A DNA stretch of 64,000 nt from Drosophila miranda (lineage: Eukaryota; Arthropoda; Insecta; Diptera; Drosophilidae). Below, piece by piece: positions 24,596-33,383 of the stretch. Location: assembly GCF_003369915.1 (NCBI RefSeq), contig NC_046675.1:2108001-2172000 (forward strand), read 5' to 3'. How positions within the stretch are numbered: the stretch's first letter is position 1; the number at the start of each line of letters is the position of its first letter. The notes under the pieces are model-generated. The model saw only the letters and a list, made by a program, of their open reading frames with translations, searched no databases and was not told where the DNA came from. A program made the position numbers and the translations under genes.

Positions 24596-26673
24596 TTAGT
24601 TAAAGATCAAATCATTGTAGTTGCGCAGCAGATGATAAGGAGACACCCGGCAGCAGGTGGTAGTACGCACTACAGTGATGCGATCGGCGCGCTCAAAGTT
24701 GGCCTTGACCGTCTCATAGTAGCGGCCATCGCTGTGGACAGAAGGAGTGGGATGAGAGGCTTTCAGGAGGTCAAGACAAGACCCTGAGACTCACCTGAGG
24801 ACCATGCAGCGCAGCTTGAGGCACTTGACGCGCAGAATATCGATGGCCTTTTGGCTCTTGTCGGAGAAGCGGAGATTGTCAGGATCCCAGCGCAGCTCGA
24901 GACGCTCCAGGTTGCCGCAGTTGGAGGCAATGGTATCCATAAGCTGGTCCACATGGATATTCACGCCGAGCTTCTCCGCCGTTCCCATGACAACGATTCT
25001 GGAAGGTAAACCAAAGCACGAGGCCCTGTATTTCTTTAACTGGATGGATATAGAGATTTGCTTACTTGCAGTTGCCCAGCAGCGGCAGGATGCTCATCCA
25101 CAGCTGATCCGTGATGTGTGGCATGCCCGAGAGGCAGCAGGCACTGAGCTGGTGTCCGTGACGCTGCAGGAACTTCAGCAAGCCTTCATCGGTGATGTTA
25201 TCCGAGGAGTCCAAGTCCAGAGAAATGAGAGGTCTAACATATGGAAACATCACCTGAGTATCGTAAACAACAACTACATATTTCGATTCCACTTTACCTC
25301 GTATTTCCCGACTCCATCCACAGCTTGAGCACGCTGTCGTTGAAGCCATTGATCTGTCCAGCGGAGAGGAACTTCAGGCTGGGTATACGCGTCAGCATGT
25401 CCACCAGGCATTCAGTCGAGAGATCCGTGGCCGTGATATCCAGCTCCTGGAGGGCGCACTTGTCCCACTCCGCCTGCATCACAAACTCCGACTTGAGGCT
25501 GGTGCCATTCATGAGCAGGCAGGTCAGACGCTTGGATCGCTGGATGAGCGTCTTGAGGGTGGATCCGGTGACCTTGTTGCAAAAGTTGACGGCCAGGCAC
25601 TCCAGCTGGATGCAGTTGGAGCTGAAGGCATCGATGTGGGAGTCGTCGATGAAGTTGATTCCGTACAGGTTGATCACACGCAGATTGGGCGTCGCCGACT
25701 TGAGCTTGTGCACATTGATGACCTCGTAGATCTCCTCCTCGTCCTCCTCGCACTTCTCGTAGCTGCCAATCAGGTGGAGCACCTCCAGGCCATTGATGAA
25801 GTTGTATATCTTTCGCATGAAGCCCTCCATGAAGATAACCTCCGAGAGGCAGATGCACATATAGCGCAGCTTTGTTGGGAAGGTCTGCATCTCGCTGAAA
25901 TCGTGGAGCTGCATGGCTACAAGGAGCACCATTAGATGGATAGGCCAATCCCTCGCCACTCGTTGTACCTACCCGTGGAGAAGTCCAGCAGCATGTGCGT
26001 CAGATTGGGGCACTTGCCGGACAGCTCGTGGAGCACCGTGTGAGTGATCAGCTCGATGGGCAGTTCGATGTACCGCAGCGTCGGCCCGAATCTCACTGAA
26101 ATCAGCTGGAGAAGCATCTCCAGGGAGCCCACATGTAGACCCGACACCTCCGGCCTGAGGGACACATTCTTCCAGAGGCGCGTATCATAGGCAATCTGAC
26201 GCCAGCGACGACAGATACGAGCCAGGCGACAGATCTCGCGGTGCGACAGATACGAGAAGATGTGCAGCAGCACCTTGTCGGGCAGTTTCTCGATGGTCTG
26301 TCACAGGGTTGGTATAGAAAATAATTATTTAGTTATTTCAATAATCACCTCTCTCTATATGTCTTTTTCTCAACCTAATTACACTAGACAACAAACTTTT
26401 CACTCAGAGAGCAAGCTGAAGAAGTTTCGGTTCTTAAGGCTATGCACAGACACAGCTTCATTTATAATATAAAGAAAAAACTTCCAGAAGAGGGCGAAAT
26501 AGTGTCAGTTTTGTTGCACAGTGTTACTATAGATATAGAAAGAGCATATGGCAAAGTGTTCCCCAAACTCGTTGTACCGTATCGGCAAAGGGACTGCGAA
26601 CTGTGCCATCGGACAGATAGACTTGGGATGCCTCGACGGCCAGCTGACCCCAGATATCCGTGGATATATCCAT
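24596..26673 (-). CDS. FipoQ: F-box and leucine-rich repeat protein, FipoQ (FBXO33-type)
   Basis: Six coding exons in transcript order: 26578-26673, 25973-26297, 25298-25916, 25066-25233, 24795-24998, 24596-24731; one frame of 515 aa. F-box proteins are substrate adaptors of SCF (Skp1-Cul1-F-box) ubiquitin ligases. Seen here: a 32-residue N-terminal exon (MDISTDIWGQ...), an F-box at about 33-75 with KLPDKVLLHIFSYLSHREIC and the WRQIAYDTRLW end, then irregular leucine-rich segments such as LRVINLYGINFIDDSHIDAF and LISLDLDSSDNITDEGLL, and a compact C-terminus ending LLRNYNDLIFN. I recognise it from memory as CG2010/FipoQ, reported in flies as an F-box protein acting on polyglutamine pathology, related to human FBXO33. 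The first-exon donor (ACG then GTACAA) is weaker than the others, so the N-terminus is the least certain part. Confidence 0.88.
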
Positions 26674-29300
26674 TGCTCAGGTATGTCTCGTATATAGATC
26701 TCTGATCCGTATATAGGCACTGATTTGGAAGGCACTTGCTTATATAAAATATATGCGTAGATGAACACTGCGTGGTCTGGTGTGCCCTGTCTGGTGCGAG
26801 TCCGTCGGACCGAGCTACTTTCGCGCTACTGCGAGAAGGCATCAGAATCGGAATCGAAATCTCCAAAAGAGTCGCCAGGCAATCGGCTCAAGAGAACCGC
26901 CGCCACCACCAGCGGATTCCTATTTATAGATGAGTGCTAGTAACGATCACAACAGAGCCAGTGCCAGTGCCAGAGCCAGTGCCAGAGAGAGGAGCATTTG
27001 ACTCAGCCGAAACAGCTGTTGCTCTGGCGAGGACGCCCCCCAGGCATCACCCAGTTACCCACTCACGCACTCAACCACCCAGATCTCGCTGCAGACGAGT
27101 ACATAGGAATGCGTTTGTTTGGGGTCTGCCAATTCTCTATATACGACGAGTAGATCTTCTATATACAATCGATCGGCTTGTTTTGTTTTGTTTAATGACA
27201 CCGTCACTCACCAGTCGCGTTTTTACCACCGTATCATCGCGTCCAATAGCTTGGGCTGATGTTTGCGCTGCCAAAACATTCCAATTATCCATCGGGTTAA
27301 CTTTACGTCACTTTACGTGTCTCCGGGAAACTGTCTGCGTGTGGGGGTGGTATGTGTTTCTGATTCCGGATCTATGTCTGGCTCTATATCGATGCACTAT
27401 ATACAGGCGGGCGCCGGTTTGTGTCGGTGGTGTCTTGGTATATGCGTCTATAAGTAGCCATAGCATTCATTCATAAGTTTAGCAAAAATATACATACATA
27501 TTTTATTTTGAAGAAACACTCAATGTGGCTTCTAGAAATGGTGGGTTTAATTATGAATAAAGATTTGGAGTTTAAATATTAACTGCTACGTCTCCAAGCA
27601 GTATATATAGAGACCTGTTTGCTCACACTGCTTGCAGACAGCTCTTTTGCATGCGATCAACTGCTTGGCGACTGCTTGTTTTCCAACACTAAATATGTAA
27701 GCTTTCTCTGACGCACTGCTCAACGTTTATCTGAATGAAGATGTGATTGGAAGTTAAGGAAACTTTTCTAAGAAGCCACTTTGACTGTTCTCAAGCCCAG
27801 GGTTTCTCTCATGCATGAAACATACTCTAACTTACTAAAAGCTATGATTCTATGTCTATCTAGTGGGTCAAACACTTATTCTACGGTTTAGAAAGACACA
27901 TAGTTACCCATTATGTTAAATGACTAAACAAATTTGTTAGACACTCTATAAATAAACGAATATTAAGCAAAACAGAAACAGGCATTAAATTAATTAATTA
28001 CTTTTTGTTCTGCCTCAATTTTCAGTCAGCAGCTCATCAAATTAGAGAATCTTCCGAGCACTGCACTCAAAAATGGCAAAAGCCCAATTATGCAAATTTC
28101 TTGTTCTTTTCTCAATATTTTTTGTTTCTTATTTGAGAATACACGTCAAAATTTGTTGTACCCTTTGGGCAGGGGTCTATTTATAGGAAGTTTCGCTGGC
28201 TCTGCACGAGATTCCTCGCGGCTGCAGTTCAGCAATCAGCGCGAATGCAATTTCGTAACGTCTGCAACAATGGGGAATTACTTGGCAATTTGCAATTGTG
28301 TTTTCACTTTTGTTGTTGATTGACAAATTGTTGATTACTGACAAATTGGCTGCGGGAATCCGTACGATACTCCAATTTCGGTATTTACATTGAGACTTGT
28401 TCCGAGTAGTGGACAGCTCCACAAGTCTCTGGCAACTGAGAAAATTCAGGCGTCCGCGGAAAATGGTTTTTGCCAAAATAAACCTGGTCGAATCGGCTGC
28501 CTCGTTGGGGCAATGCAGGAGATGGAGGAACGCTCCGCTCACAGAACATGGCGAGTGCAGGCGTCATTTGTTGCAGCCGGCCGATTCGTACATGTTTTGG
28601 TTGGCGCCTGGCCGACGGCCAGGTAATGGAAGGGGGTGAGGGAAGGAGAGTTATAGCGCTGCAAAGTAAACATTTTTACTGATATAACAAAAATTTTAAC
28701 GTATCCTAACTGACGATCTGCAAAGTCAGATATAGCATTGCTGTGTGTGTGGAAACTGAACACTATCAAATTCTAGTGTCATCGTCTGAAAAACAATTTT
28801 TTTGTTTATTTCCTTGCTGCGCAGCTAGATTTACGAATATGAATGGGGAACGGTTAACCCATTGTCGACCAGTGGGTATTAAAATACTCTAAACGAAAAT
28901 AATGAATCTCGAAGAATTTTAGTGCAGTTTAGGTGAAATATAACGTGGTCTTTTCTTAAGCAAAGGGTTGGGACGGACCTACAAGAGTATTTATTATTTG
29001 TGTTATTAATATTCCCGCGGTTTAACTACAGTTTCCATCCCGTTTAAATAGAGGGGGGTTAAGTGGGCTAAGTTCGTTTTTTCATCGGCTCTCTCTCTCC
29101 GAGGAACGATAAGCGTAGGTGTGACCACCAGTGCTGCCCATTACGCGATTTTCCCGTCAGATCTGGCTTTTTTTAAAGATCAGACACCATTACTCACGGT
29201 TTTTATGTTTGAATATTTTCACCTTAGAAACAGCTTTTTTTTGCTTAAAGGTTGGCATCACTGGTGACTACAGTGCGCCTGTGTAAGTGTATGTGTCAGC
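26674..29300. other. Intergenic region between FipoQ and the TMEM179-like gene (divergent)
   Basis: Promoters and 5' UTRs of both flanking genes must lie here, but no start site is certain. No coding frame is convincing; 28177-28626 has open frames on both strands without family resemblance. A copy of the modular repeat lies at 28845-29075. A near-match to Ohler motif 1 on the minus strand is at 29118-29128. Confidence 0.5.
28845..29075. repeat. Modular dispersed repeat, 3' module copy
   Basis: Aligns by eye with 19490-19725: both have GGTTAACC/GATTAACC, an AAAATAATG word, TTTTAGTGCAGTTTAGG (TTTTAGCGCAGTTCAGC), AATATAACGTGGT, and end with TTTAAATAGAGGGGG followed by TAAGTGGG/TTAGTGGG. It sits just upstream of the TMEM179-like gene's 5' UTR. 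Confidence 0.7.
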
Positions 29301-29520
29301 GTTCTAAGCCAGAAACGCAGCTATTTTGGCCCAAAGTTGAGTGAGAATTTGAAGAAAAAGACCACACAAAAAACATCTGAAAAGCTATAATATCCAGCTG
29401 CAAAGCCCACTGAAAAGTAATTTGAGGAACAAGTTGGGTAACAAGTTTGTTTGTTTATATTGTGGTACAGTGCGCGTTTCAGAAAGTTTGATTGTGTGAG
29501 TGTCGTGTGACGCCCCAGAG

Positions 29521-29541
29521 AGCGAGAGAGAGAGAGAGAGT
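29521..29541. repeat. GA dinucleotide run in the probable 5' UTR
   Basis: Short GAGAGA tract about 90 bp upstream of the TMEM179-like start codon; GAGA-factor sites are common near fly promoters. Confidence 0.6.
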
Positions 29542-29631
29542 GAGACGTCGTATAAACAAATTTAATTGACAGTAAAAGTGTTCTTGAATCAATTGAAATT
29601 TGCTTAATCCACCATCAGGCCCAGACCCAAG

Positions 29632-30652
29632 ATGTCGTACTCAGCGGAGCGTGCGCTCTCCTATCTCTATCCCTTTACGATCGTGTCCTCTGTGATCTGC
29701 TGCATTACCTCGGCGGTGGCTTGGTCCCACTGGCGCTACGTCCTGAACGCCTGTCCGGACACGAACTGCGGCTGCGTGCTGCACAGCCGGAGCACCTACA
29801 ACAGTTTTGAGGGAGGGAACATCGCCTACTGCCACTATGCCACCTATGGACTGCTACTGCCCCTGATCTTCGCTGTGGTGCTGGGAATCTACCATGGCTA
29901 TCGGATCTGCATCGGGAAGGGTCAGCGCAAATCGGGCCACGCAACCATTCGACAGCGGTGAGTGGTCTAATTCGAGTGTGTCTGGGGGTCAAGTGGGTTA
30001 ATCGGCGGCAATAGCTCGCCCCACACTCCGCTAATTAGGTCTTATGCTAATGGAAGCCCCGCAGATGCTTCCTCCTGGCGTATGACTAACGCAGAGAATT
30101 TGATACTTTTTCAATTAGTTTCTTAAAATGTCGTTTCCCCTACACAGATCCGGCGACATGATTGTGGTCACCACCGAGTCCGAATTGACGCCCGATGGTC
30201 TCTCCCCCTACTACTGTGAGTAGTTCACCAATGATTCACTAACGTTATCCTAACAAGAACTCGTCCTCTTAATTTCGTTTCACTTTTTAGGGCTTCCTGC
30301 CACTGTCATTTCGCTGATCATGGCCATCTATCAGCTGATCTACGCCTCCGTATTTACGGACGGATTCGAGGTGACCTGCAAGCAGTACCGCGAGTCCCTG
30401 CTGAAGGAGATCCAGGGAGTGGGCAACATTGTTCCCGTGCTCAAGTCGCGTCTGTCGTGCGCAGCCATATTCGACTTCATGGACTTCCTGGTGGAGAGTA
30501 TATCCTACGAGCGGCGTCGCTATGGACGCATCAACACCGCTGCTTGTCTTTACTTCACCTTGATCTTTGCCTGGCTGGCCGTCTTCTCCTGGCTGTCCAT
30601 ATGTGTGATCAATATTGTCCACCTTCGACGCACTCGGGCTGCCAGGGTCTGA
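29632..30652 (+). CDS. TMEM179-family four-pass membrane protein
   Basis: Three coding exons: 29632-29957, 30148-30215, 30291-30652; one frame of 251 aa. TMEM179 proteins are membrane proteins of unsettled function. Seen here: hydrophobic segments at about 14-32, 70-92, 133-153 and 217-240; a Cys-rich first loop (CPDTNCGCVL and GGNIAYCHYATYG) that fits an extracytoplasmic domain with disulfides; a 40-residue polar loop between TM2 and TM3 encoded partly by the 68-nt middle exon; and a basic C-terminal tail (RRTRAARV). Human TMEM179 is about 233 aa with similar layout, and the match is by overall pattern, so the family call is moderate. AATAAA lies 47 bp after the stop. Start chosen because the ATG opens the first long frame and is close to TM1. 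Confidence 0.85.
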
Positions 30653-30698
30653 GGAGTAGGACCAAACAGCAGATTCCACAGCGATCAACATGACGCAA

Positions 30699-30704
30699 AA
30701 TAAA
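30699..30704 (+). terminator. Poly(A) signal for the TMEM179-like gene
   Basis: AATAAA 47 bp past the TGA stop. Confidence 0.7.
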
Positions 30705-31690
30705 TGAACGGAGCCATTTCCAACGCACATTCGCCTTATATTTAAACATAGTTTTACCCAAACGCCACTTATTTATTAGTTCGAAACATACTCCAACGTC
30801 CACGGCTCAAGCCGCCATTAACAAATTGTACAAATAATTGTATCAACCAGTATATATTAAAATCATTACAACATTTTATATCTTACTTGAATCGACTTTT
30901 TACTGATTGTTTAATGTTATCCATTATTCATCAAATCTGCCAGATACATACAGGTTTGCCGTCCCCTTGTCGATTAAGGAATTAACGCAATATAGTACAA
31001 CCATTTTTTTCATTAAGTCTTCAAAGACAACGGCGAAACAAGGCAATCTTTGAGCGAGGTCGACAATGGACATACATATGTACTTATTAAGCAGCTCCTC
31101 TCTTCTACCGACTTTTGCTACATATGTAAACGGACTCGAAGCCCTTAGTTGGGATTAATTGTACTATATAAATGTCGGAGCTAATGCTAAATTCTATGCC
31201 AGCAATTCCCAGTCCATAAAGTATTTCATTAAGGTTTGTCTATTGTTCTATTGTTGGTATCAGGATCGGATATATACATGCAAGATACCAATCATATTCG
31301 TGAATATGTCTAAAACATATCAATTTGAGAAAAGGTCAATATTAATTACGTTTTATCTTCATATGTATCATATTAATTTAACAAAATAGGGTATACAAAG
31401 GCCTATACACGCATCATGTCTTCAAATACCAGCAACATTGCGACTGTTTTGTTTATTCAACTATTTTGTTTAAACCCTGTTTAAGTTAAAATACAATAAA
31501 AGCGAGGACTAAAAACTTGCCAATCAAGTAGAGAATTTATTCATCAATCGTATAAAATTGTCTGGGCATGGCTAAATGTGCTATATATCTAGTAATATGC
31601 GACGGAATATCAGAAACAAGGAATATGTAAAGCAGAACTTGAATTAGTCAGTAAATTTACGGTATATTTTAAAAATATTTTAGTATATTT
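30705..31690. other. Intergenic, A/T-rich, largely repeat-derived
   Basis: No coding frame. The right part (31230-31640) is a copy of the modular repeat. The last bases (about 31663-31690) are AT-rich with TATATTT words directly before the Spase12 core promoter. Confidence 0.6.
31230..31640. repeat. Modular dispersed repeat, 5' and central modules
   Basis: Collinear with 18890-19250 and 19300-19500: shared words in order include GGTATCAGGATCG, GAATATGTCTAAA, CAATTTGAGAAA, ACGTTTTATCTTCATAT, ATAGGGTATACAAAGG, TGTTTAAACC, TACAATAAAAGC, GGGCATGGCTAAATGT and CGGAATAT. Several hundred bases align by eye with modest divergence. It ends about 55 bp before the Spase12 promoter motif. Confidence 0.75.
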
Positions 31691-31694
31691 CTGA

Positions 31695-31705
31695 CGGTCA
31701 CACTG
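31695..31705 (+). promoter_or_regulatory. Ohler motif 1 core promoter element of Spase12
   Basis: CGGTCACACTG fits the YGGTCACACTR consensus of fly core-promoter motif 1, typical of broadly expressed genes. It lies 84 bp upstream of the Spase12 start codon, in the expected orientation. Confidence 0.75.
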
Positions 31706-31788
31706 CTCTCCAGCTCTAATGCTGACGTGCCGTTCCGAATTTGTTTACGTGAAAAATTTAAAATTTGAGGATAAAATCTAATACAACA

Positions 31789-32198
31789 ATGCTGGATATA
31801 CCAACACATATGGTGGGTTCACAAGGCAGAGAATTTGTACACTTTTACTTAACTATCTCCGCCCTGTGCAGGACTTTGTGGGCCAAGGGAAGGCTGAGCG
31901 GTGGTCTCGTCTCATCATCACATTCTTCGGCGTCGTAGGCCTGATCTACGGAGCGATTGTGCAGCAGTTCTCTCAGACGGTCTATGTGCTCGGCGTGGGC
32001 TTCCTGCTGTCCTCACTGGTAAGCCGTTGGCCTACAATATCTACGGTATTAGGTGCGCTAATCAAACCACTTCAGATCACCATTCCTCCATGGCCCTTCT
32101 ATCGCAAAAATCCGGTGAAATGGCAGAAGCCGGTCATCACAGACCCCAAGCCACAGAATGGCGACTCCAGCGACGAGGGCAAGAAGAAAAAGAAATAA
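31789..32198 (+). CDS. Spase12: Signal peptidase complex subunit 1 (SPCS1, 12 kDa)
   Basis: Three coding exons: 31789-31812, 31872-32018, 32076-32198; 97 aa. SPCS1 is a small non-catalytic subunit of the ER signal peptidase complex. Seen here: a 24-nt first exon, membrane segments at about 22-38 and 44-60 linked by QQFSQ, then the family signature TIPPWPFYRKNPVKW and a basic, lysine-rich tail. Human SPCS1 has the same order, with LTLPPWPIYRRHPLKW at the same place. The second intron (57 nt) is a multiple of three and has no stop, so its retention would add 19 residues after L57; the family alignment favours removing it. Motif 1 promoter is 84 bp upstream and AATAAA is 44 bp after the stop. 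The gene is convergent with the DTWD1-type gene with only 60 bp between stop codons. Confidence 0.93.
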
Positions 32199-32241
32199 GA
32201 ATTCCAAACTAACATAACATTAACGTGTATTTATGTCCTAC

Positions 32242-32247
32242 AATAAA
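32242..32247 (+). terminator. Poly(A) signal for Spase12
   Basis: AATAAA 44 bp past the Spase12 stop and 12 bp before the end of the opposing gene's coding sequence. Cleavage 10-30 bases downstream would place the Spase12 3' end antisense to that coding exon. Confidence 0.7.
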
Positions 32248-32258
32248 CTCTTCTCATA

Positions 32259-33230
32259 CTATATCGGACGTCGATACGATATCAGATCGTTGTGGTCATA
32301 GTACTTGTGTATGAGATCATACATGTTGGCAAAGAAGTACAAGAGATTGTCGTACTGTCCGTTGTAGGGCGACTCCCGCTCAACATCCTCCGAGGGGGCC
32401 TCTCGTGTCAGAGGCGCCGCCAGCTGATGAAAGCCCTCTGTTATCTCCAGGTTGTCTAGCCCTCGGTAGGCGGAATTGAGACCCCAGGCATTGACGTGGA
32501 CTTCGAGTACAAACTGATGGATCGCCTCGATGGTGGCCAGGTACCATCGCGGGCTTCCACGCTGATGGCGCCAGAACTGCGACAGGCGATTCTGGAGGAC
32601 CACCGTGCGCAGGCCTCGGACACGCTCGTCCGCGTATATGCCGCGGCTCTGGTTCCAGGTGCTGTCAATAAAGACTGCCCGGCGGACGGGCAGGTTCCCA
32701 TAAGTATAGCTGCGCTTAGACGTGGTCTCTGGTTGGTCCTCCAAAACCTCAATCTCATCCACTCGACGGCGTAGCATTGTGCCCATGTGATGTCCTTTGG
32801 GCAGGCCATAGTTATCGTCGATCTTCAGCTGGACGTTTCGCTCGAATAGCTGTGGCACTGTGAGACTCTTGGCGCTGGGGAAGATGAGCACCACGTCCTC
32901 CTCCAGGCGGTAGTCGGGAATATCGGGATAAGTGTGAATCCGCACGTGCTCCGGCGCCAGCACGGCAGCATGTACGGCCGTGCTCTTTCCATCGATTTCC
33001 TTCTTGTGCTTGATGATGTCAATCTGCAGCGGCAGCCCCAAACGCGGCAACAGCTTCTCCAGCTCCTCCACCGGAATGTGACAGCTATAGCAGAAAAACT
33101 TCCGCGAGCGATTGCAGAGCCGGCAAACGTGGCGTCCCTCGATGGAGTCCAGCATACTGTGGTCCGCAATACGCATGTGGACAAAAGGATATTTCCGGGG
33201 CCTAGTCTGGGCCTCCACGGGGTGTGACAT
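32259..33230 (-). CDS. tRNA-uridine aminocarboxypropyltransferase 1 (DTWD1 family)
   Basis: Single exon of 323 aa from Met at 33230. The DTW-domain enzymes move the 3-amino-3-carboxypropyl group from S-adenosylmethionine to uridine in the tRNA D-loop (acp3U); the DTWD1 type is assigned to U20. Seen here: a zinc-binding knuckle at C36-x2-C39 and C47-x2-C50 (CRLC, CYSC), the VLIFPS segment near 114-119, and the name-giving motif as IDSTWNQ at 188-194, in which the first of the DTW residues is separated as D-S-T-W, as in animal DTWD1. The C-terminus (about 220-323) carries the family's HQFVLEVH and NLLYFFANMYDLI segments. The frame stays open to 33317, but Met at 33230 is preferred because it precedes the conserved core and leaves a short shared promoter with the C2orf42-type gene. 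Confidence 0.92.
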   Translation of the reverse strand: MSHPVEAQTRPRKYPFVHMRIADHSMLDSIEGRHVCRLCNRSRKFFCYSCHIPVEELEKLLPRLGLPLQIDIIKHKKEIDGKSTAVHAAVLAPEHVRIHTYPDIPDYRLEEDVVLIFPSAKSLTVPQLFERNVQLKIDDNYGLPKGHHMGTMLRRRVDEIEVLEDQPETTSKRSYTYGNLPVRRAVFIDSTWNQSRGIYADERVRGLRTVVLQNRLSQFWRHQRGSPRWYLATIEAIHQFVLEVHVNAWGLNSAYRGLDNLEITEGFHQLAAPLTREAPSEDVERESPYNGQYDNLLYFFANMYDLIHKYYDHNDLISYRRPI

Positions 33231-33383
33231 GGTCTGGGATTCCCGATTCCCACAAAATAAATAGGGGCTAATATTATTAATAGCAACCAGCTGTTTTTGA
33301 CCAGGGATGCAGTTCACGCGAAAAACATATGCGAGGGGAGCACCCTTAATGTTTTTAAATTATTAAAAAAAAGCCGTGAAGAT
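33231..33383. promoter_or_regulatory. Shared divergent promoter, DTWD1-type and C2orf42-type genes
   Basis: Only 153 bp separate the two start codons. A CAGCTG E-box is at 33288-33293. No TATA box is seen. The spacing implies a bidirectional promoter, or overlapping 5' UTRs if longer starts are used. Confidence 0.65.

Noticed and set aside
25412..25948. 178-residue His/Gln/Pro-rich minus-strand frame
   Set aside because: Out-of-frame reading of FipoQ exon 3; the correct frame has leucine-rich repeats and joins neighbouring exons.
28177..28626. Overlapping open frames on both strands upstream of the TMEM179-like gene
   Set aside because: No family resemblance, no splice partners; more likely promoter/5' UTR DNA.
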